Source: Clostridiales bacterium (lineage in GTDB: Bacteria > Bacillota > Clostridia > Oscillospirales > Oscillospiraceae). From it: DNA of 20,431 bases. This document shows positions 1 to 8,064 of this stretch, piece by piece. The stretch covers positions 1 to 20,431 of the forward strand of contig SFIY01000029.1 of NCBI GenBank assembly GCA_004555205.1, in the 5' to 3' direction. A program made the translations under genes and the position numbers. The number at the start of each line of letters is the position of its first letter. Within the stretch, counting starts at the first letter, position 1. The notes beneath the pieces were generated by a model that was not told the origin of the DNA, did not search any database, and saw only the letters and a list, made by a program, of their open reading frames with translations.

Positions 1-3000
1 TTGCTGCTTCCCACCGTGACGGTGTACTCGCGGGCAACATGGTTGTTCTTCATCACCTTCATGGTGTAGGTGCCGGCGGGAACATCTGCGATGGAGTAGG
101 TGGCGCTGTTGCCCTTGACAACGGCCTCATAGGCCGGCTCGGAGGCGCCGCTTTCGGTGAGCTGAATCATCACTTCATCGGTGTCGCTGTTAAAGCTGGT
201 CGCCGTACCCGAAACCGTCACGCCGGCAGGGGCGGGGGTGCTGACATAGTAGCTGAAATTGTATCTGCTGTCCTCGGTGGTATAAGACTTGAACACCGTC
301 GAGCTGCTGTTGACCGTGACAACCGTTTCCTCACTGATGGGGTAGTTGGTCTGGTTGTTGCTCTGGATTCTCAGATACAGCTCGTAGTCCGTGCCGGCCT
401 TAACGACCGCATCGTTTCCAACGCTGACGCCCGTACCCTTTACCATCCAGAAGAACCGGAAGTCGATTCTGCTCTCGTCCGTTGTCGGCGTCGGGAACGC
501 TTTTCCGACCTCAAGCTCATCCACGGCAAACTCGATTTCGGTGATCGCCAGCGCGCCGGTCTTGGCGTACTGATAGGACGCGATCGGGTAGGAGCCGTTA
601 TAGCCGCTCATCACGCGGTTGGCCGCGTCCACGCCGTTGATCTTCGTCTCAAAGACGCCGGGAGCGAAGCGCCCGGTGGCCTCCGGCGAAAGCGCCAGCT
701 CGGTCTGCACCTTATACGCCGTGTTGGGCTTGAAGCTGCCGTCCTCCTCCAGATAGCTGGTCGGGTCATAGCTATCGTCCTCGTTATAGCGTACGATCGC
801 TTCCTCGCCCTCGTCGCACTTGTTGTTGTTGTTCGCGTCCACAAACCAGCTAAGACGTGACACATACATGGGCAGCGGATTGCCGCCGTCATCGACGCAG
901 GAGGTTTCCTCCGCCGTGGTGGGCTGCTCTCCCGCGACAGGCGCTTTCACGCCCAGAATGGTGGCGCCGGTGTAGGCATCGACCGCACCCACGTCAAAGT
1001 AGTACTTGGCGCTGATTTTATCCGCGCCCTGCGCTACCGTGCTTGCCACCAGCATACCGTTGACAAAGAGCTTGGCGTCGGGACTGATGTAATACTGGGT
1101 GCCGTCCGCCGCTTTATTCATGACCTTGACGTTCAGGTCGTTGAAATACAGACCGCTCCCGTAGAACTGTTCTGTTCCACCATAGAAGTGATAGGACAAC
1201 GCATTCATATACCACGTGTAATTCTTCGTATCTGTCTCTACCGAGGCGTCGTCATAGGGGATGCCCGAGCCGACCGGCGCGGTCTCATTCATATAGAATA
1301 CTTCGCTGGTGTAGTCCAGCACCGGGTTGCCGTTTGCGTCCAGAGCGCCCACCATGCTGGAAACCCTGCCGTCTAAGAATTTAATATCATTCAAATCGGT
1401 GCCGCCGCCCTGCACCGCAGTCTCATAGGCGGCAGGCTCTTTCAGAATCACGCTGACCACATCGATATAGGTGGCGTTGGGGTCCTGCACCCGGTCGAAC
1501 TGATAGGTGTAGAGCAGCCATGCCATATCCGTGGTGCCGTCGATCCAGTCGGGCGAATAGGTGCCATCGGTGCGTGTGTCTTCGCCCCAATAGCCGCGGC
1601 CGGGGTCGGTGCCCACGCCGGAGGAATCAAAGGTATTGACCGCCACATACTGCAGATCAGGCACCTGCCGATCAGGAAAGCTTTCATTCTCGCCGGCTGT
1701 CAGAATGAACTGATTGCCGGGCGTCGGCTTGTAAGCAAATACAAGCTTATAGGTGTTGTTGTAGTCTACCGTATCGGTGGATCCGATGGAAAGTCTGCTG
1801 CCGGCATAGTATCCGCTGGTAGGGATTATAGACTCCGCATTCACGGTCAGCCAGCGGTCGGTGTTGGCGGTCTGCCTTTCGCCCTCCCAGGACCACACGG
1901 CGGTGATGGTGGGCTTGATGTTTTTGAGCAGCATGCCCCTTGTCAGGGTGGGTTTTTCCACCGTGAAGCCCGCAATGGGAATGGTGACGTTGCAGGTGCG
2001 GGTGTAGAGCAGCTTCTGAGTAGGCTGTCCGTTAGAGCCGGTCACGGTGGTATACGCGTCCATTTGGACGGTGCAGGTGCCGGGCTTCAGTGCGGTGAAC
2101 CTGCCGCTGGTCGCGTCAATGGAGGCAATATCGCTGTTTGACCCCGTAAGGCTCCATTTATAGGTCATTTTAGGTTGGGTGGAGTAGACGGGATCGGCCT
2201 GACCCTTGAAGTTGATATACTTGGTCTTGGCGGGCATGGTGTAGCTTGCGCTGTCGCCGCCGTTTGTCACATTGACGCCGTTTACGAGGATATCCGCGCC
2301 CTCGGCGGTGTAAGTATAGATAATTGAGAACTCGGCAACAGCGTACTTATAGTCGCGGATAATGCCCTGACTGTCATACACATAGGTGTCCTTATCTATA
2401 ACGCCTACCCTGAATTTGTAGAGACCGGGCATAACGCGGTCGGGCTCATAATCGAATATTTCGTTGGGGTAGAAGCTTTTACGAAGAGTGCCGCAGTATC
2501 CGTCACAAACCGTATAATTCTTGTGCTTAACTCTTGCACCCTCGGGGTAGGAGAGGCATTTTACCGTGATGAGCAGGTTGTTGCTCCAAGCAGGCGTCAC
2601 ATCCGGGTCGAGGCCTTCCAGGCTGAACACCACGCTTATATTTTCCCCATAGAAATCCATTTCCAACTCATTGGGCTCGACTGACAGGGGATATTCGTTA
2701 AAATCCACATCGGAGAAGACGGTAGCTTCGGGTGTGGCATAGGTCGTACCGTTCAAGTCATAGCACGCACGGTAAGTGCCGTAAGCACGGGTACCGAGCA
2801 TGGAGGGCGACACGCTGTTGATGGTGATACCCGACTCTGTGCCGGTGAGCGTTACCCAGTTACCGGTATCTTCATCCAGTTTCTGCCAGTAGTAGTTATT
2901 CTCGTCAAGTGTTACATCCGCCGCTGTGTTGGTGCCGAGAATGGTCATACGGGAATAACCCGCGCTCAGATAAACATAGTCTCCTCCGGCGCTTACTACT

Positions 3001-5339
3001 GTGGGGTCATAGACAAAGCCTTGCGAGTAGTTTGCCAGGGGTCTGTACTTGCCCTGCGCCGTGATGCCGGAATGGACGAGCACGGGCTCCAATACTGTGT
3101 GAACGTTTTCGTAAGCCGTTCCGCCCGTTCTGTTCGTGGTGACGGTAACGCGCATATTGTTAAGTCCCGTTCGGGTGCCGGTGAACGTAAATGCTTCGTT
3201 TTCGCCGCCGGACGAGGTAAAGCTTGTCATCATCGCGTCGCCGCCGGTGGCGGTGTCATGGTCGAAGGTGTAATACTTTACATAAACCACCCAGTTGTCG
3301 ATCAGTCTGTCGGCAACCCAGCGGTCGAGCAGCTGACGGACAACGGGATTGAGCTTCACCTCAAATGTCGGGAAAAGCACACCGTCGATATTTGTGTACA
3401 TCTGAGCGGTGTCGTTTCCGACGCCGTTTTGCGTAATGCTCAGCATATTGTGCAATGCAAGCTGACCATAGTCCGCCGTAGTCGTTTGCAGTGTAAACGA
3501 GCCGAGGTCATGGTTGACGGAATAGGTGTCCGTATAATCCTTGGCTCCGCTGCCGCCGTTTACAGCAACCTTGACATGGCAGCCGTCCCAATATTCCTGC
3601 ACCTTACAGCTTATGAGATAGCTCTTGTAGGTTTCCCAGACAAAGGGGTTTCCGTCTTTGCCAACCGCACCGTTCAGCTCAAACTCCGGACTGATGCTGT
3701 AATAATATCCGACATCCTTTCCGCTGAGCGAAATCGTCCATGCATAGACCGCATTTTCCTGCTGGCTGGTCTGGGGCATATAGTCGTTATTCAGAATGCC
3801 CTCAGGGAAATAAAGGCCGTTTGTCAGATTCGCCACCAGCTTGCCGCCGGTGCCGGGCTTCCATTTGCCGTAGCTATCGCCGGTGTCAACATCGGAGCTG
3901 TTGGTAACGCCTGCGCCCGGACTGATAGTACCGGACTGAATCTCTCCGTTTTCATAGGGCTCCACGCAGATGCGCTTGCTGGTGTCGGCGGTTTCGACAT
4001 CGCCGGAATCGTCATCGGGGTCATACTCCTCGCTGCCCACCAGGATCCACTGCTTCTGGGGGTCGAGGACGCCGTCGGGGATGCCCACATCGCCGTAAGT
4101 GCCATTCTTATAGTATTGATTCATCCAGCCGCCTGAACCGCGCCACCAGACGACCTTATCCACCTTGGCGGTTTCAAAGATACCGGCGCGGATGGTGATG
4201 TCACACGTTTCATTCAAACTCAGTACATTGGCACAGCCCAGCCCTTTAAAATAGCCGTCGTTGATGGTGATTTTGGTGTTTGGCCCTGCACTGATAGCAT
4301 TGAAGGATCCCATTCCTATGCCGCGGCCGCTGATATAGCCGCCGTTGACCGTCAGTTCAGCGCCTTCTTTCAGTGTAATGCCGTTGCCTCTGATCTGACC
4401 GCGCGCATATCCGTTAAAGACGACGTCTTTATCGTCATACTCGTATGCGTTAGTGAGCCACTGGCGTTTGGAGCGGCCGCCGCCCATGATGGAGCCGCCG
4501 TTGACCGTCAGCTTGCCGTACACCTCGAACACATGGCGTACATCCGTTTTATCAAGTTCCACACCGATGTATCCGTCATAGCGCAGCTCGCCGCCGCCAA
4601 CGCTGTCCACCAAGGTCAGGTTGCCGGTTTCCAAGATTTCGAACATCGTGTCCGGGTCGCCGTGATCCTTGCGGAACAGGATATTGTGACCGTTCAAATC
4701 GAGGTATTTGGTACCGTTGATTGTAACGGTCATATCCTTGTTGTCGTTGCGAAAATCAATGTCGTTTTCCAGCCTGATGGCGTAGGTGCCGCCGCGTTCC
4801 AGCATTTCTTTGAGCTGGAAATACGCCGCCTCGTCGGTCATACCGTCGGTTGCCACGTCGATCCAATGGCCGGTGGTAACATTCGGCGGCACGTCCGCAT
4901 AGCAGTCGTCCCTTGCCGTAAAGACATAGGTAACCTGGTAATAGCCCGTCATGTCGGAACTCGCCTCCACGGTGGCGACGTTGCCATTTACCTTGACGGT
5001 TAAGTTGCTGCTAAGGGAGTTGCCCGGCTTGGCGGCAATTAAGAAAGAGAGCGTATATTCTTTAAACTCTTCAAACACGTCGTCTGCATCCAGTGCGCTG
5101 CCCGAGCCGGTGGCTCCCTTAAGCCATTGCACTTGGGTATACCTCACCGTTTTGGAGCTGGTTTCCAAAGTGAAGTCGGGTTTTTCTCTGCCGATAGGCT
5201 CTGTCACCGTGAAATTCACGCTGATTACTTCGAGCGCAAACGCCGTCATGCTCATGGCCGGCAGCAGGCCCAGCACCATCACCAGCGCAAGAAACAGGCT
5301 GAGTAGCCGTTTCGGTTTTGCTTCTTTTGTGTTGCTCAT
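1..5339 (-). CDS. Giant secreted modular surface protein (N-terminal 1779 residues; 3' end beyond window)
   Basis: I read one frame from the ATG at 5339 down to base 3 and found no stop, so the gene continues past the left edge. AAGGAGGT at 5346-5353 lies 6 nt upstream of the ATG. Residues 1-35 form a signal peptide: a KPKRLL basic stretch, a hydrophobic core, and an AFA cleavage site. Residues about 205-395 look like a beta-helix, with YLDLNGHN near 212-219 and repeats of the type T(V/I)N(G/D)G near 280, 331 and 360. Ig-like stretches follow. One near 1040-1110 resembles a bacterial Big2 domain (ATSGRFTALKPGTCTV). DANNNNKCDEGE at 1501-1512 fits a calcium-binding EF-hand-type loop. The last visible residues (DVPAGTYTMKV near 1750) resemble a carboxypeptidase-regulatory-like beta-sandwich. 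No catalytic motif or cell-wall anchor is visible; an anchor or dockerin would lie off the edge. Adhesion or surface binding is an inference. The gene is probably co-transcribed with the pseudo-receiver upstream. Confidence 0.9.
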   Translation of the reverse strand, partial: MSNTKEAKPKRLLSLFLALVMVLGLLPAMSMTAFALEVISVNFTVTEPIGREKPDFTLETSSKTVRYTQVQWLKGATGSGSALDADDVFEEFKEYTLSFLIAAKPGNSLSSNLTVKVNGNVATVEASSDMTGYYQVTYVFTARDDCYADVPPNVTTGHWIDVATDGMTDEAAYFQLKEMLERGGTYAIRLENDIDFRNDNKDMTVTINGTKYLDLNGHNILFRKDHGDPDTMFEILETGNLTLVDSVGGGELRYDGYIGVELDKTDVRHVFEVYGKLTVNGGSIMGGGRSKRQWLTNAYEYDDKDVVFNGYARGQIRGNGITLKEGAELTVNGGYISGRGIGMGSFNAISAGPNTKITINDGYFKGLGCANVLSLNETCDITIRAGIFETAKVDKVVWWRGSGGWMNQYYKNGTYGDVGIPDGVLDPQKQWILVGSEEYDPDDDSGDVETADTSKRICVEPYENGEIQSGTISPGAGVTNSSDVDTGDSYGKWKPGTGGKLVANLTNGLYFPEGILNNDYMPQTSQQENAVYAWTISLSGKDVGYYYSISPEFELNGAVGKDGNPFVWETYKSYLISCKVQEYWDGCHVKVAVNGGSGAKDYTDTYSVNHDLGSFTLQTTTADYGQLALHNMLSITQNGVGNDTAQMYTNIDGVLFPTFEVKLNPVVRQLLDRWVADRLIDNWVVYVKYYTFDHDTATGGDAMMTSFTSSGGENEAFTFTGTRTGLNNMRVTVTTNRTGGTAYENVHTVLEPVLVHSGITAQGKYRPLANYSQGFVYDPTVVSAGGDYVYLSAGYSRMTILGTNTAADVTLDENNYYWQKLDEDTGNWVTLTGTESGITINSVSPSMLGTRAYGTYRACYDLNGTTYATPEATVFSDVDFNEYPLSVEPNELEMDFYGENISVVFSLEGLDPDVTPAWSNNLLITVKCLSYPEGARVKHKNYTVCDGYCGTLRKSFYPNEIFDYEPDRVMPGLYKFRVGVIDKDTYVYDSQGIIRDYKYAVAEFSIIYTYTAEGADILVNGVNVTNGGDSASYTMPAKTKYINFKGQADPVYSTQPKMTYKWSLTGSNSDIASIDATSGRFTALKPGTCTVQMDAYTTVTGSNGQPTQKLLYTRTCNVTIPIAGFTVEKPTLTRGMLLKNIKPTITAVWSWEGERQTANTDRWLTVNAESIIPTSGYYAGSRLSIGSTDTVDYNNTYKLVFAYKPTPGNQFILTAGENESFPDRQVPDLQYVAVNTFDSSGVGTDPGRGYWGEDTRTDGTYSPDWIDGTTDMAWLLYTYQFDRVQDPNATYIDVVSVILKEPAAYETAVQGGGTDLNDIKFLDGRVSSMVGALDANGNPVLDYTSEVFYMNETAPVGSGIPYDDASVETDTKNYTWYMNALSYHFYGGTEQFYGSGLYFNDLNVKVMNKAADGTQYYISPDAKLFVNGMLVASTVAQGADKISAKYYFDVGAVDAYTGATILGVKAPVAGEQPTTAEETSCVDDGGNPLPMYVSRLSWFVDANNNNKCDEGEEAIVRYNEDDSYDPTSYLEEDGSFKPNTAYKVQTELALSPEATGRFAPGVFETKINGVDAANRVMSGYNGSYPIASYQYAKTGALAITEIEFAVDELEVGKAFPTPTTDESRIDFRFFWMVKGTGVSVGNDAVVKAGTDYELYLRIQSNNQTNYPISEETVVTVNSSSTVFKSYTTEDSRYNFSYYVSTPAPAGVTVSGTATSFNSDTDEVMIQLTESGASEPAYEAVVKGNSATYSIADVPAGTYTMKVMKNNHVAREYTVTVGSS

Positions 5340-5361
5340 AAAAGTACCTCCTTCAGTAAAG

Positions 5362-5373
5362 TGGTATATACCA
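5362..5373. promoter_or_regulatory. 12-bp perfect palindrome in the leader of the giant protein gene
   Basis: TGGTATATACCA is a perfect inverted repeat without a spacer. It lies 8 nt upstream of the Shine-Dalgarno sequence of the giant protein gene. It could be a protein-binding site or could affect translation as RNA. A further inverted pair, CCATAC at 5372-5377 and GTATGG at 5400-5405, overlaps it. No partner protein is known, and a chance occurrence is possible in this AT-rich stretch. Confidence 0.3.
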
Positions 5374-5484
5374 TACTTGGTGTCCGCCTTTCCTCCGGCG
5401 TATGGCCTCCGGGGGAGTAAGGCATACTGTCTTTTTGAAACACGAGCGGAATGTTCATCCTATCAACCAAAACCACCGCCCCTC

Positions 5485-5880
5485 TTACAGACTGTCCATG
5501 ACCGCAGCCATGTACTGTTCGGTCACGGTTCCAAACAGGAAGGCGTCGATCAAACCGTCCCGTTTGGCGGCCTTGACCTTTTCCGCCAGCTCGTTGTCTG
5601 CCTGATCGTCAACTAAAATGACGATTTTACAGTCGGGGTCAATTTTCTTGACCTTGTCCCGGATGGCGAGCCGCTCTTCCAGCATCCAGGGGGTGTAACC
5701 GGTGGCTTCCATTAACAAGGCATAGGGCTTGAAGGTTTTGCAGTGCTGCACGGTCTTGTCCGGATGCTCAGAGATAATGACCTGATAGTCGTCCAGCTCC
5801 TGCGACAGCGTCCGCTGTATCGCCTTTGCGAAAAGCCTGCTCTGCATATCCAATAAGATTTTGCGCATAGTCACATTCAT
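5485..5880 (-). CDS. Stand-alone pseudo-receiver (CheY-like fold, degenerate switch residues)
   Basis: This 131-residue protein has the size and pattern of one receiver domain, with no output domain. MRKILLDMQSRLFAKAIQRT matches beta1-alpha1, YALLMEATG beta3, KIVILVDD beta4, and IDAFLFGTV beta5. The residues that work the phospho-switch are altered. The acidic pocket keeps only D11. The phospho-acceptor Asp is replaced by Glu (E58), the switch Ser/Thr by V90, and the conserved Lys before beta5-alpha5 by G117. It therefore probably cannot be phosphorylated in the usual way, and E58 could mimic the phosphorylated state. The start at 5880 has AAGGAAGGA directly upstream. The ATG at 5868 (MRKILL) is an alternative and would begin right at beta1. 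The gene sits between a promoter at 6065-6093 and the giant secreted protein, with 145 nt and no terminator before the latter. Role unknown; adaptor or regulator of the surface protein is inference. Confidence 0.75.
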   Translation of the reverse strand: MNVTMRKILLDMQSRLFAKAIQRTLSQELDDYQVIISEHPDKTVQHCKTFKPYALLMEATGYTPWMLEERLAIRDKVKKIDPDCKIVILVDDQADNELAEKVKAAKRDGLIDAFLFGTVTEQYMAAVMDSL

Positions 5881-5910
5881 TCCTTCCTTGTTGGTTTATC
5901 TGCCCATGAA

Positions 5911-6022
5911 CGCCGGGCACGGCGCTTATATAGACTGCCCAAAGGGCGTTTGTACCGTTTACCCGGTATGATCTGCAAAAAGCAGCTATGTTCTGACTTG
6001 CTGAAACCGGAGGGTTTTCCGG
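5911..6022 (-). ncRNA. Hairpin-rich 5' leader of the pseudo-receiver gene (possible structured RNA)
   Basis: Transcription from the promoter at 6065-6093 would give a leader of roughly 180 nt. Five short perfect stems lie one after another: 6007-6011 with 6018-6022 (CCGGA/TCCGG), 5973-5976 with 5982-5985 (CTGC/GCAG), 5953-5957 with 5964-5968 (TACCG/CGGTA), 5937-5940 with 5944-5947 (GCCC/GGGC), and 5911-5915 with 5920-5924 (CGCCG/CGGCG). I do not recognise a known riboswitch class. An overlapping open frame at 5768-6031 is probably not coding. The stems are short, so confidence is low. Confidence 0.3.
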
Positions 6023-6042
6023 CTGATACATAAAAAATCATT

Positions 6043-6064
6043 TTGTCAACTACTTGTCCACTAC
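6043..6064. repeat. Tandem 11-bp direct repeat directly downstream of the -10 hexamer
   Basis: TTGTCAACTAC (6043-6053) is followed directly by TTGTCCACTAC (6054-6064), with one mismatch. The period of 11 bp is about one helical turn, the usual layout for a dimeric regulator binding one face of DNA. On the minus strand the repeats abut the -10 hexamer at 6065-6070, so a bound protein would cover the transcription start. Operator function is inferred. Confidence 0.45.
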
Positions 6065-6093
6065 ATTTTAGAGTTTTTTTCCGAGCCTGTCAC
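6065..6093 (-). promoter_or_regulatory. Putative sigma-A promoter for the pseudo-receiver / giant protein unit
   Basis: Read on the minus strand: -35 GTGACA (6088-6093), a 17-nt spacer, -10 TAAAAT (6065-6070). Each hexamer differs from consensus at one base and the spacing is ideal. A TTGACA sequence at 6044-6049 inside the downstream repeat has no good -10 at 17 nt. A small inverted repeat, CTCCG/CGGAG (6093-6106), touches the -35. Confidence 0.6.
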
Positions 6094-6121
6094 TCCGAAA
6101 ACGGAGGTTTTTGAAAAGGGC

Positions 6122-6160
6122 AAAAAAATACCCGGCTCACCGTCAGTCCGATGAACCGGG
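6122..6160 (-). terminator. Rho-independent terminator of the three-gene signalling operon
   Basis: On the minus strand a 12-bp stem (6149-6160 with 6131-6142, including two G-U pairs) encloses a 6-nt loop and is followed by a U-rich run (6122-6130, TATTTTTTT). It starts 15 nt after the response regulator stop codon. It separates this operon from the pseudo-receiver unit, which has its own promoter just downstream. Confidence 0.9.
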
Positions 6161-6175
6161 AATATGTCTTTTATA

Positions 6176-6805
6176 TTATTCGTCTTTCAGGGCAGTGACG
6201 ATCAGCTTGCTTTCTATCGCTGCCGCCATCAACTCCTCCTTGCTGTCAAATCCGCACCGGCTGACCATATCGCGGATATGCCACCGGGCGGCATCGCCGG
6301 TGATGCCCAGCTTCCGCCCGATCTCCCCGAAGCTCATGCCCCGGATATACAGGCGCAGGATTTCAAGCTGTATGGGCTTAATGTCGCTGGAAAGAATATC
6401 CTCCAGCTCCACGGGCGGTGTTTCGTCGGGGAAGCTGCGCTCTCCGCTGAGAACGCGCTCAATGACCGCCATCACTTCGTCGTCCCCGTGGTCCTTATAG
6501 CACAACCCGTCGGCACACCCCGTCTTTGCCTTGGAAAGCACCTCCGGGTCTACCAGCGAGGTCATAATCACCACCTTGATATGGGGCCATTTTTCCTTGA
6601 TCCGCTTTCCGGCGGCAAGCCCCGAATGGCGGTGGAGCGTCTGCACATCCATCAGCACAAGGTCAATCTCCTTGCTGCAAAGATTTTCCGCTTCAAAGGC
6701 GTCCCGGACGGCACCCACCAGATGAAAGCGCTCGTCGGCCGTAAACAGCTTGACAAAGTGCTCCTGTATGTATTTATCGTCCTCAACGATGATGATATTG
6801 GTCAT
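6176..6805 (-). CDS. NarL/FixJ-family response regulator
   Basis: This 209-residue protein is a receiver (about 1-120) plus a LuxR-type helix-turn-helix (about 142-205). The receiver is complete: acidic pair D9/D10 in IIIVEDD, phospho-acceptor D53 in LVLMDV, switch T82 in VVIMTS, and K104 in CYKD. The DNA-binding part keeps the expected pattern: PIQLEILRLYIRGMSFGEIG, then a recognition region around GDAARWHIRDMV. It should be phosphorylated by the kinase encoded directly upstream and then bind DNA as a dimer. The ATG at 6803-6805 overlaps the kinase stop codon (ATGA), with GGAGGA just upstream, so translation is probably coupled. Targets are not visible; its own operon or the neighbouring surface protein unit are the natural candidates. 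Confidence 0.92.
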   Translation of the reverse strand: MTNIIIVEDDKYIQEHFVKLFTADERFHLVGAVRDAFEAENLCSKEIDLVLMDVQTLHRHSGLAAGKRIKEKWPHIKVVIMTSLVDPEVLSKAKTGCADGLCYKDHGDDEVMAVIERVLSGERSFPDETPPVELEDILSSDIKPIQLEILRLYIRGMSFGEIGRKLGITGDAARWHIRDMVSRCGFDSKEELMAAAIESKLIVTALKDE

Positions 6806-8064
6806 AGATTGTCCTCCTTCCTCGGAAGATACAGGGTAAGGGCAAAGGCAGGGCGGTGAGAAATCTTCATGTCACCGCCGGAAGCCTCTACACTCCTGCG
6901 CAGGGAGGAAAGACCGCTGCCCTCCGTGATTTGTCCCTTCGGCACCTGGCCGTTGTTGGTAATCTGCACCCGCAGGATGCCGATTTTCTCGGTGATTTTG
7001 ACATGGACCCTGTCTCCCTTGGCGTGACGGATACAGTTGGTGACACATTCCCGCACGGCGGCGGTAATGAGCTGTTCCGCCATGGTGTCCGGCGGAATAT
7101 AGCCGTCCAACGTCACCTTGACACCGAGCTGTTTGGCTTTCTGCTGGGCTTCTTCGAAAGTGCCCTTTGCCGTGGAGCGGCTTGCCGAAAGCATACCCAC
7201 AGCCTCCTTCAGATCCTTCAGCTTTTGCTTTGTCTCCGTGGAGGAGCTGTGCTTTATATCCTGGATGGTCAAAAGACTGCTGCCCATGGTGTCGTGAAGC
7301 CAGACCTTCAGGTGCAGGCTCTCCTTTTCCCGCACCTCGTCCTCCATGCGCGCATACATCTTTTGCAGCCGGAGGTTTACCTGTTTCAGTTCCTCGTTAT
7401 TCTCCCGCAGGCGGATATTGCCCTCATAGATTTCGGTCTCGTCATGGGCATCAAGCTGGACATAGCCGGAAAGTCCCTCGCCGTCAAGCTCGCTGCGGCA
7501 GAAGCGGTAAATCCTGCCGTCCCTGAAACGGTAGCAATCCGCCACATCCGTCATGGCCTCCGCTTGGCTTTCCGGCGGAGGTGAGGCAAGGGCGTCCGTC
7601 ATGTCGCTGAGTGTCCGGGGAAGTCTATCTATCAGCAAGTGGGACAGCTCAGCCATCTTCCGGTTAATCAGAATGATATGTCCGTCCGCGTCCGCGAACA
7701 AAAGGCCCACCGGGAGATCGTCAATGGCTTCCTTGACCGACCATTCGTTGATCTCCCGTTTGCTGCGCCGCATTTCCCGGCATAGACTAATCCCGGAATA
7801 GGCAAAGGCGGCGGCAAGAAACCCAATCAGAGCCGGCACGGGCAAATGAAAATCACTTTGGGGAACATGCCGGTTATACCGGACAAGGAAGCAGAGCAGC
7901 ACCAATAATCCGTAAAGCAGGACCCCGTCCAGTATGGTATGTATCACCGACCGTCGGTGGAAAAACCGGTACACGGGCAGAACGAGCTGCGCCAGCACGC
8001 CAAGCCATGTAAGGATTATCAGCGCCATCTGGGCCAAATGAGATAGCTCGCAAAAGCAGGTCAT
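6802..8064 (-). CDS. Membrane sensor histidine kinase with PAS and HisKA_3-type core
   Basis: This 420-residue kinase is the likely partner of the response regulator that follows. Three hydrophobic segments (about 11-32, 40-62, 73-94) anchor it in the membrane with little outside the cell. A PAS-like domain follows (about 111-210, with DLPVGLLFADADGHIILIN), then a coiled coil (about 212-252). The phospho-acceptor is H257 in WLHDTMG, typical of NarX/DesK-type kinases. ATP-binding motifs are present: N box AVRECVTNCIRHA (336-348), a G1-like ITNNG (368-372, with Asn where Asp is usual), and GSGLSSLRRSVEASGG (382-397). I chose the ATG at 8062-8064 because it overlaps the upstream stop (ATGA) and has GGGAGGTG 8 nt upstream. 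A longer frame starting at 8142 would run inside the upstream gene. Its TM part is too small to sense much outside, which suggests it takes its signal from the membrane or from the protein encoded before it. Confidence 0.9.
   Translation of the reverse strand: MTCFCELSHLAQMALIILTWLGVLAQLVLPVYRFFHRRSVIHTILDGVLLYGLLVLLCFLVRYNRHVPQSDFHLPVPALIGFLAAAFAYSGISLCREMRRSKREINEWSVKEAIDDLPVGLLFADADGHIILINRKMAELSHLLIDRLPRTLSDMTDALASPPPESQAEAMTDVADCYRFRDGRIYRFCRSELDGEGLSGYVQLDAHDETEIYEGNIRLRENNEELKQVNLRLQKMYARMEDEVREKESLHLKVWLHDTMGSSLLTIQDIKHSSSTETKQKLKDLKEAVGMLSASRSTAKGTFEEAQQKAKQLGVKVTLDGYIPPDTMAEQLITAAVRECVTNCIRHAKGDRVHVKITEKIGILRVQITNNGQVPKGQITEGSGLSSLRRSVEASGGDMKISHRPAFALTLYLPRKEDNL

Noticed and set aside
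39..5003. Long plus-strand frames at 39-860, 3021-4136 and 4533-5003
   Set aside because: They are codon-aligned shadows of the giant minus-strand gene, which has a signal peptide, a good ribosome site and recognisable domains.
5768..6031. Minus-strand 87-codon frame starting MYQPENPPVS
   Set aside because: It overlaps the pseudo-receiver start in another frame, lacks a ribosome site and covers the hairpin-rich leader.
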